Origin: a bacterium SM23_31
GTDB taxonomy: Bacteria; SM23-31
DNA: 12,433 nt
Direction of reading: 5' to 3'
NCBI GenBank assembly: GCA_001304035.1
Contig: LJUD01000044.1
Coordinates: forward strand, 1-12,433
In this document: piece by piece, positions 7,233 to 12,433 of the stretch
How the letters are laid out: every line of letters begins with the position of its first letter
Position numbering within the stretch: position 1 is the first letter of the stretch
Notes under the pieces: generated by a model
Told to the model about the DNA's origin: nothing
Databases searched by the model: none
The model's input: only the letters and a program-made list of their open reading frames with translations
Made by a program: the position numbers and the translations under genes

Positions 7233-7616
7233 ATGATGGACAACAACAAAATTTTGGTTGTAGAAGATGAATTAATGATTAGAAACGTCATTACTATGTA
7301 TTTAAAAAAAGAGGGATTTACCGTGTTTGAAACCGGTAACGGTAAAGAAGCATTATCGATGACCGAAAAAGAAAAACCGGCGCTTATAATTTTGGATATT
7401 ATGCTCCCCGGTCTATCGGGTTTAGATGTATGTAAACAGATAAAAACAAACGCGGAAACTAAAAATATCTATGTTATCATTCTCTCCGCAAAAGGACAGG
7501 AGTGGGAAAAAGTAAGGGGTTATCAGGTAGGCGCGGATCTGTATGAAACAAAACCTTTCAGTCCGAAACTATTAACACAAAAGATAAAAAGCTTTTTACA
7601 ATCATGCAGTTCTTAA
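7233..7616 (+). CDS. Single-domain response regulator (CheY-like receiver)
   Basis: A 127-residue stand-alone receiver that accepts phosphate from a histidine kinase. The acidic pocket is Glu11 and Asp12 (VVEDE), the phospho-acceptor is Asp55 (LIILDIMLPG), the switch Ser is Ser85 (LSAKG) and the conserved lysine is Lys107 (ETKPF). All are present. There is no output domain after residue 120, so it must act by protein contact or in a phosphorelay. The start is well supported: AGGAGA at 7218-7223 lies 9 nt before the first of two adjacent ATG codons. It follows the acyltransferase by 91 nt on the same strand. The kinase at 2882 has no receiver and is the nearest possible partner, but this pairing is inference. 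The + strand gene run ends here. Confidence 0.95.
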   Translation: MMDNNKILVVEDELMIRNVITMYLKKEGFTVFETGNGKEALSMTEKEKPALIILDIMLPGLSGLDVCKQIKTNAETKNIYVIILSAKGQEWEKVRGYQVGADLYETKPFSPKLLTQKIKSFLQSCSS

Positions 7617-7755
7617 TCATGCTGCTCACCTTTTATATAAACTGTCAAGCCTGCTTGAACATTCTTGAATGATTGTCTCATAAACGTAATAACATGAATA
7701 TTCCATCCGGTGCATTATTTACCGGAATTGCCGGGAATTACTTATTCTCCTTTCT
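7617..7755. other. Convergent intergenic gap with short hairpins
   Basis: This gap separates the receiver gene from the end of the DUF2723 gene. It holds TCAAG-CCTG-CTTGA (7645-7658), CATTC-TT-GAATG (7660-7671) and TCCGGT-N9-ACCGGA (7706-7726). None is followed by a U-tract on either strand, so none is a convincing intrinsic terminator. I see no gene in it. Confidence 0.5.
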
Positions 7756-10458
7756 TTATTTCGATCTTACGCTGTCGCGCAGTTGCTGAAGCTTTTTTTG
7801 TCCATTGCTGTCATTCGGATGGAACTTGAGCCATTGTTCCATATTGGTAACCGCCTTTTGATACTGTTTGGTTAGCTCAAAAATGCCGATTAACGAGCTT
7901 AATGCCTTATTGTCGTTAGGATCTGATTCCCAGAGCCGGCTGTAAACTATTTCTGCGTTTTCTGTGTCTCTAAAATAAGTATATAGCAATCCGGCATAAT
8001 TAAGCTGTTTGTCACGCGAAATTTCCGGTTTCCACTCAAGCATTTTCAGAATGCGGGACTTGAATTCTTCGGGACGACCCGCATTATAATACATTCCTCC
8101 GATCATCTCTATAAAATCCGGTTCACGTCCCATGCGAAATTCAGGCACGTTCTCGTTCATCCGGTCAAGTGCTTCCGCAGTCTTTTCATTCTCCCCTTTT
8201 CGCAGATAGTGCTGTGCAAGCTGTAAATATCCGTTGCGGTAATTGTTCAACAACCGTAATGTACCGTAATCTAAATATACCCCGGGATCTCTTAATCCGC
8301 GGTAGCGGAATTCCTCTAAAAGATTACGGCTTAGAATTTCGGGAGCTATAGGCGGATTTTTTACCGGTGTTACCTTCCATGCCAGACCGTCAAGCCGCAT
8401 ATACTCTCGAAATCCCAGAAGGGATGGTGGGGGAATTGTAATGGCAAAATATACCGGTCGCCTCCACTGGTTATTAAGGATAATATGCATTATCATAAGG
8501 TCCTGAACCCTTAGAGCTGAACGGCCGCCTGCCGTAAAAGTCGGACTGATTTGAACTGCAATGGATTTTATCTCTTGATGTGATTCCGGCACCTCCTGCC
8601 CGTAATCACGAAAATACGATTCAAACGCTTCAAAGGGCACATCAACGTTCACCTCCTGCACCGTCCATTGAGAATTGCGAACGTTTTTGATGTTTTCATC
8701 AGGAAGTGAAATAGGCACTTTCGGTTCATAATACTTCAATTGAAGAATGTACCAGTCCGTATTCAGTAAACTCAGGTTTACAACCCTGACATCTTTCCTG
8801 ATACCTTCTACTTCCTGCAAGTACCACAATGGGAAAGTATCGTTGTCCCCGTTAGTAAATAATATGGCGTTCGGCTCGCAGCTCATGAGAATATTGTATG
8901 AGTAATCGGATGCGACATAATCGCCGGTGCGGTCATGCGAATGATAATTATAGACAAACTGGTTAAAGGGACAAATAAATACCAACAGTCCGGCAACAAG
9001 TCCAGCTCCGATCTTTTGTGTTACACCATACTCTAACCACCGTCTAACAGCAGTAATAATACCCATTGTCCCTAAGCCTATCCAGATGGCAAATGTAAAA
9101 AAACTGCCCACATACACATAATCTCTTTCACGGGGTTGAGGATCCGCCTGGTTAAGATAAATGACAAGCATTAAACCGCTGATGATGAAGAATATAAAAA
9201 GCAATACAGCCTTTTTCCAATCTTTAAACCAATGGTAGATAAATCCAATAATACCTATAATAAAAGGCAGACCGAGGAGACCTTTTAATGTAAAACACTC
9301 CTGTATAAAACCGCGATCGCCAAAAGTTATGCCTTTCCCGATGAAATTCCATCCGAAATAGCGCAAATACATAAATTTTATTTGATAGTCCCACAACGGT
9401 GAGACACGTTTAAACATGGAGGAGAGAAGGCTTCCGCTTCCGTATTGTTCCCGTTTAAGATAATATAATAAACTGCTTAACGTGGACGGGTCATTTTCGT
9501 TAATTATAGGCTCCATACCGGCACGTATGTATATCAGAAAATAAGTAGACCTTCCAACTGCCGCTATCAGAAGCACACCTAAAGTAGCAATAAAAATCCC
9601 CTGTAATAAAGACTTCCAATCGTCAAGCAGGTGCGGCTTGTAATGTAATAATACTAATCCTGATGCAATTGCAGCAGCCAAAAACAGTAAAAAACAAAAA
9701 TACAGATTTGACAAACCGATAACGATCAGTAAGTTATCTTTACCTATCATGGCAGAAAGTAAGGTGAATGTTACCGAAGCAGTAATTGCAGCCGCCCAAA
9801 GCTGCCATTTAAAGATATATTTAGGTTTATTCAAGAATATTAATAACAGCACCGAAGGAGCAACAAGCAAATTCAATAAATGGACGCCGTAGGCAAGACC
9901 GAAGAAATATACTATTATTAATAGATTGCGAATGGAATTAAGCTCATCCCGCTCTTCGAACCATTTAAGCGCCAGCCAGAGCGTTGCAGACATGAACAGC
10001 ATACTGAGGGCATAAACCTCCGCCTCGACCGCATTGAACCAGAATGTGTCTGAAAATGCGTATGTAAGTGCACCGATGGATGCAGAACCGTATACAACTA
10101 ATTTGTCAAACCGGTTCTTGGGAACGCCGCGAAAACTCCGGGCAATCTGAATTATTATAAGGTAAAGCAGGAGTATGGTAAGAGCGCTTGATATGGTCGA
10201 TATGAGGTTAACACGGAAACCAATATCTCCGGAAAAAGGAAGAAACGAGAAAAATTTCCCGAGTATTATATAGAATGGTGCACCCGGCGGGTGGGGTACG
10301 CCAAGTGTGTACGAGCTTGCAATAAATTCGCCGCAGTCCCAGAATGATACGGTTGGCGCAATTGTCTTAACATAAATGCCGAACGCTATCAAAAAGGTCG
10401 CTAAACCGAACCAGGCTAATTCAATATCTTTTGTAAAAACCGATTTCAATTTATCCAA
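7756..10458 (-). CDS. DUF2723 / TMEM260-like multi-spanning glycosyltransferase with C-terminal TPR-like repeats
   Basis: A 900-residue inner-membrane protein of the DUF2723 family. The eukaryotic member TMEM260 is, from memory, a protein O-mannosyltransferase of the GT-C fold using a lipid-linked sugar donor. Family marks are the first-loop acidic motif SFWDCGEF (Asp41, Glu44), GVPHPPGAPFY (53-63), NAVEAEVYAL (142-151), YGVHLLNLL (190-198), the conserved QADPQPRERDYVYVGS (437-452) and a soluble-domain block ILFTNGDNDTFPLWYLQ (532-548). About a dozen membrane segments fill residues 15-500. The soluble part follows, ending in a TPR-like region (about 770-890). The start is a TTG at 10458, chosen because AAAGGG lies 9 nt upstream and an in-frame stop lies above it. 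It follows the anti-sigma gene by 61 nt on the same strand, so expression under the ECF system is plausible. The acceptor proteins are unknown. Confidence 0.9.
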   Translation of the reverse strand: MDKLKSVFTKDIELAWFGLATFLIAFGIYVKTIAPTVSFWDCGEFIASSYTLGVPHPPGAPFYIILGKFFSFLPFSGDIGFRVNLISTISSALTILLLYLIIIQIARSFRGVPKNRFDKLVVYGSASIGALTYAFSDTFWFNAVEAEVYALSMLFMSATLWLALKWFEERDELNSIRNLLIIVYFFGLAYGVHLLNLLVAPSVLLLIFLNKPKYIFKWQLWAAAITASVTFTLLSAMIGKDNLLIVIGLSNLYFCFLLFLAAAIASGLVLLHYKPHLLDDWKSLLQGIFIATLGVLLIAAVGRSTYFLIYIRAGMEPIINENDPSTLSSLLYYLKREQYGSGSLLSSMFKRVSPLWDYQIKFMYLRYFGWNFIGKGITFGDRGFIQECFTLKGLLGLPFIIGIIGFIYHWFKDWKKAVLLFIFFIISGLMLVIYLNQADPQPRERDYVYVGSFFTFAIWIGLGTMGIITAVRRWLEYGVTQKIGAGLVAGLLVFICPFNQFVYNYHSHDRTGDYVASDYSYNILMSCEPNAILFTNGDNDTFPLWYLQEVEGIRKDVRVVNLSLLNTDWYILQLKYYEPKVPISLPDENIKNVRNSQWTVQEVNVDVPFEAFESYFRDYGQEVPESHQEIKSIAVQISPTFTAGGRSALRVQDLMIMHIILNNQWRRPVYFAITIPPPSLLGFREYMRLDGLAWKVTPVKNPPIAPEILSRNLLEEFRYRGLRDPGVYLDYGTLRLLNNYRNGYLQLAQHYLRKGENEKTAEALDRMNENVPEFRMGREPDFIEMIGGMYYNAGRPEEFKSRILKMLEWKPEISRDKQLNYAGLLYTYFRDTENAEIVYSRLWESDPNDNKALSSLIGIFELTKQYQKAVTNMEQWLKFHPNDSNGQKKLQQLRDSVRSK

Positions 10459-10493
10459 TTTACCGTGCCCTTTCGGGAAAATCGTATGTTTGT

Positions 10494-10515
10494 ATTATTT
10501 GCCTTTTTAAATAAT
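10494..10515. repeat. AT-only inverted repeat between anti-sigma and DUF2723 genes
   Basis: ATTATTT (10494-10500) and AAATAAT (10509-10515) form a 7-bp stem around an 8-nt loop. It is too weak to be called a terminator, and the T-run lies inside the loop. It could be a minor attenuating structure or chance. Confidence 0.25.
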
Positions 10516-10519
10516 GCCG

Positions 10520-11221
10520 CTACACTGTGCGCTCTGATTTACGGAAGCTGATGCGCATACATTGTGCTCCGGATTCAGGGGTATTTGAAATATCTTTCTC
10601 CCTCATCTGGAATAGAAGAATCAAATCAAGCGATTCCGGAGCTATTGTTGTATTACGTGCCGCGTATTGTGCTAATATATCGGATGTGAACGAATAAAAT
10701 TGTGTTATGAAATTCGGCGTCGATATAATTCGCTGTTTCGTAGACGCAAGAAAATTATTCATAAATATAAGAGAGTCATGCAAAGGAGCTTGCACCGGTA
10801 TAGCGGCTATCATCATTGTGTCTATGAACCAGGACTCGTTCATCGATAACTCCGCTTTCGGTAATTCTGAAATAAATACATTTTCTGAGAACATCGTCAT
10901 CAATAATATAACCGCAGCAGCGCTTAAAAAAAGTGAAAACATTTGAAGATAGGGTTCTTTCTTTTTCTTTCCGGTCTTTTTTTGTCCGCTTACGAATACC
11001 CGCTGTTTCAAATTAACGTAAGTTTCGGGAGAAACAGGCGCGGCTTTGATCGAGCGTACATTTTTAAACAGATTCACATACGATTCTACAAGCGCATTGC
11101 ATGTCTCGCATTCACGAAGGTGATTATCCAATGCCGCCGTTTCCTCGTATGATAATTCTTCAAGGAGAAAATCTACGACTCTTTCTTGCGTTACAGGGCA
11201 GTTTTCGTAAAATAGTGCCAT
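10520..11221 (-). CDS. Anti-sigma factor, single-pass membrane protein with zinc-binding (ZAS, zf-HC2-like) motif
   Basis: A 233-residue partner of the ECF sigma factor encoded just upstream. It should hold that sigma at the membrane until a signal arrives. The cytoplasmic N-terminal domain has the H-x3-C-x2-C zinc motif HLRECETC (His34, Cys38, Cys41), with a further Cys8 able to complete the site. A lysine-rich linker (KKTGKKKKEP) precedes one membrane segment, about 93-111. About 120 residues then lie outside the membrane, with no domain I recognise. I chose the ATG at 11221 over the TTG at 11236 because GGGAG lies 4 nt before it, overlapping the last sigma codons. The sigma stop codon ends at 11223, so only one base separates the genes and translation is probably coupled. 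The signal that releases the sigma factor is unknown. Confidence 0.87.
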   Translation of the reverse strand: MALFYENCPVTQERVVDFLLEELSYEETAALDNHLRECETCNALVESYVNLFKNVRSIKAAPVSPETYVNLKQRVFVSGQKKTGKKKKEPYLQMFSLFLSAAAVILLMTMFSENVFISELPKAELSMNESWFIDTMMIAAIPVQAPLHDSLIFMNNFLASTKQRIISTPNFITQFYSFTSDILAQYAARNTTIAPESLDLILLFQMREKDISNTPESGAQCMRISFRKSERTV

Positions 11222-11222
11222 A

Positions 11223-11786
11223 TTACTCCCGAACAATGACCTGTATTTTTTCTACTGCATAATGAATCCGGGATTTTACCGTGCCGGTGGAACAGTTCAT
11301 TATCTCCCCAATTTCCTCGTATGACAGATGATGATAAAACTTCAGAACAAATGCCGTTCGTTTTGAAACTGATAAGTAACTTAACGCATCGTTTATGCGG
11401 TTCGCACACTCTTTTTTCTCTAAAATGTCCACCGGGGTGGTTAAATACGGTATTCTGTCAAGAATATTACAGTATATGTTATCCATGTTTTGAGAATATA
11501 TTCGCCTGTTCTCACGCTGTCTTTTTCTGAGTTCATTGATACACAGATTCAATGCGATGCGGTATATCCATGTAGAAAATTTATACCGGTTATCAAATTT
11601 ACCGGCATTTTCAAGAACTTTTATGAACGTATCCTGAAAAATGTCTTCGGCACGGTTTCGATTATGGAGTATTTGGTCGATAAAAAATGTTAACGGACGG
11701 GCATATTTTTTAAAAAGTATGTCGAATGCCGCATGATCACCCTGAGTGCATGCTTTTATAAGCTCCTCATCTTTTTTTACAATCAT
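11223..11786 (-). CDS. ECF (group 4) sigma-70-family RNA polymerase sigma factor
   Basis: A 187-residue alternative sigma factor that directs RNA polymerase to a stress or envelope regulon. Region 2 spans about residues 20-90 (AEDIFQDTFIKVLEN and the FSTWIYRIALNLCINELRK block that binds the -10 element and core polymerase). Region 4 spans about 131-183, with the helix-turn-helix LSYEEIGEIMNCSTGTVKSR (residues 154-173) that reads the -35. There is no region 1 or 3, as expected for ECF sigmas. The ATG at 11786 follows a purine-rich site, GAAGGGAAGG. The next gene in the same direction is its likely anti-sigma factor, one base away, followed by a membrane glycosyltransferase. The set looks like one operon controlling a cell-envelope function. 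Many such pairs control their own promoter, but no self-matching target is identifiable here. Confidence 0.95.
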   Translation of the reverse strand: MIVKKDEELIKACTQGDHAAFDILFKKYARPLTFFIDQILHNRNRAEDIFQDTFIKVLENAGKFDNRYKFSTWIYRIALNLCINELRKRQRENRRIYSQNMDNIYCNILDRIPYLTTPVDILEKKECANRINDALSYLSVSKRTAFVLKFYHHLSYEEIGEIMNCSTGTVKSRIHYAVEKIQVIVRE

Positions 11787-11824
11787 GCCTTCCCTTCACG
11801 GCAGTTTTCAATACAGGTTTTCTT

Positions 11825-11854
11825 CTTATACACTTTATTGGATAAAAAGTTCAA
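11825..11854 (-). promoter_or_regulatory. Candidate promoter of the ECF sigma operon
   Basis: On the minus strand, TTGAAC (11854-11849) and TATAAG (11830-11825) are 18 nt apart, a fair sigma-70-like match. Transcription would start near 11818, about 30 nt before the sigma ATG. The surroundings are AT-rich, so a chance match is possible. Confidence 0.3.
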
Positions 11855-12076
11855 TATATTCGCATATTTTTATGTAGTTTTTTTAAATTATTTATTCATA
11901 ATTGTTTTTAATTATAATTTCACCGGTTTTACGTATGTTCATCATGAATAGATTTCTGCACGATTCCTCAAACGACTCGGCAATATCGAAGTTAAGCTCT
12001 GACATAAATCTTAATTTTCATATAAAAATCAGCCCTTCGGCAAAGATAGCGGATTAAGCAGTTTTACGCTTTTATT

Positions 12077-12106
12077 CCCCCTTTGCCAAAGGGGGACACA
12101 GGGGGA
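12077..12106. repeat. G/C-run palindrome followed by a second G-run
   Basis: CCCCCTTT and AAAGGGGG (12077-12084 and 12088-12095) form a perfect 8-bp stem on a 3-nt loop. They are followed by ACACA and another GGGGGA, then a T-run. This layout resembles widespread intergenic repeats in FCB-group genomes (from memory). It could also end transcripts arriving from the right-hand side on the + strand. Confidence 0.6.
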
Positions 12107-12136
12107 TTTTTTCTCCATCCCATGTTTTACCTGGGC

Positions 12137-12181
12137 TATAATCTTCAAAACTTAAAACTCAAAAGTCAAAAGTTTATAATC
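12137..12181 (+). repeat. Second four-unit heptamer array with flanking 7-nt direct repeats
   Basis: Four tandem heptamers, CAAAACT, TAAAACT, CAAAAGT, CAAAAGT, occupy 12146-12173. In the register AASTYAA they match the array at 4524-4551. The 7-mer TATAATC flanks the array at 12137-12143 and 12175-12181. Confidence 0.7.
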
Positions 12182-12239
12182 CCGATTATTTTTGATAAAA
12201 ACGAATGTATGATGAACACATTCAGTATTGATATACGCT

Positions 12240-12433
12240 TCTAAAGATCCCACCGCATTCTGCGGGGGGACAAAGAAATAGCAGAATACAGCGGCGTAAA
12301 TTTCTACCGCAGTCGGATCAGTCTCCGGCTGAATATTTAAGAGACACATGTTCCGCTAAGCGGGATCCTACTCCGGTAGAAATAGTCCCTCCTGGCGGGA
12401 TGCAAGACCTGATCCCGAAGTAACGGAAAGTTT
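12240..12433. repeat. Hairpin-rich GC-run repeat cluster reaching the window edge
   Basis: Small GC hairpins are spaced through this stretch: CCGCA-TTC-TGCGG (12253-12265), TTCCGC-TAA-GCGGGA (12351-12365, one G-T pair) and TCCC/GGGA near 12387-12401. A perfect 10-bp inverted repeat, ATTTCTACCG (12300-12309) and CGGTAGAAAT (12374-12383), encloses part of it. No coding sequence is apparent. The cluster continues past the window. Confidence 0.55.

Larger units (their letters stand above)
11787..12433. other. 647-nt intergenic region without a convincing gene
   Basis: Upstream of the ECF operon, this region starts with a candidate promoter and an AT-rich block (about 11850-11935). It then carries a G/C-run palindrome (12077-12106), a heptamer array (12137-12181) and a hairpin-rich repeat cluster to the window end (12240-12433). 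Open frames here (for example 11733-11951 + and 12152-12349 -) lack ribosome sites or recognisable protein sequence and run through the repeats. Confidence 0.7.

Noticed and set aside
7640..7725. 29-codon small gene on the - strand below the DUF2723 stop
   Set aside because: An SD-like AAAGGAGA precedes it, but the distance to the ATG is about 35 nt and the peptide has no recognisable feature.
7645..7726. Intrinsic terminators in the convergent gap
   Set aside because: The hairpins are short and none has a following U-tract on either strand.
11733..11951. 72-codon open frame on the + strand
   Set aside because: It overlaps the 5' end and promoter of the ECF sigma gene on the opposite strand and is composed of AT-rich hydrophobic residues with no supporting start site.
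12146..12173. CRISPR-like direct repeats
   Set aside because: The units are 7 nt, directly adjacent with no spacers, and no cas gene is nearby.
12152..12349. 65-codon open frame on the - strand in the right intergenic region
   Set aside because: It is read through the heptamer array and GC hairpin cluster, has no good ribosome site and resembles the spurious translations that intergenic repeats produce.

Overview
The window is AT-rich chromosomal DNA from a Gram-negative bacterium, since it encodes a TonB-dependent outer-membrane receptor. The mix of genes points to the FCB superphylum or a neighbouring group (for example Ignavibacteria, Calditrichota or Marinimicrobia): a DUF2723/TMEM260-type membrane glycosyltransferase, an ABC_sub_bind protein paired with a kinase, and hairpin-rich intergenic repeats. 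Several genes have recognisable Shine-Dalgarno sites, which argues mildly against a typical Bacteroidia genome. This placement is inference from gene content, not a database match.

Left arm, all on the + strand (3-7616). A TonB-dependent receptor runs off the left edge. It is followed by an orphan periplasmic ABC_sub_bind-family binding protein and, 4 nt later, a membrane histidine kinase with a periplasmic sensor domain and HAMP. Next come a vanillyl-alcohol-oxidase/p-cresol-methylhydroxylase (VAO/PCMH) type flavoprotein, a LuxI/FeeM-like N-acyltransferase of the GNAT fold and a stand-alone CheY-like receiver. The binding protein has no ABC permease or ATPase beside it, so it more plausibly presents a ligand to the kinase. 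The acyltransferase family makes diffusible acyl-amino-acid or acyl-homoserine-lactone signals. The flavoprotein family oxidises para-substituted phenols. Together these genes could form a circuit that makes, modifies, imports and senses an acylated (perhaps phenolic) small molecule. This is the main hypothesis offered for the window and it is not proven by sequence.

Right arm, all on the - strand (11786-7756). An ECF sigma factor is followed with tight coupling by a single-pass zinc-binding-motif anti-sigma factor, and 61 nt later by a 900-residue DUF2723 multi-spanning glycosyltransferase with a C-terminal TPR-like region. The two arms converge on a short gap (7617-7755) with small hairpins and no clear terminator.

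Non-coding DNA. The last roughly 650 nt (11787-12433) hold no convincing gene. They contain an AT-rich stretch with a candidate sigma-70-like promoter for the ECF gene, a G/C-run palindrome, a four-unit heptamer array and a cluster of small GC hairpins. A second heptamer array of the same type sits directly after the histidine kinase stop codon. Both arrays are flanked by short direct repeats. No tRNA, rRNA, CRISPR array, transposase or phage gene was seen.
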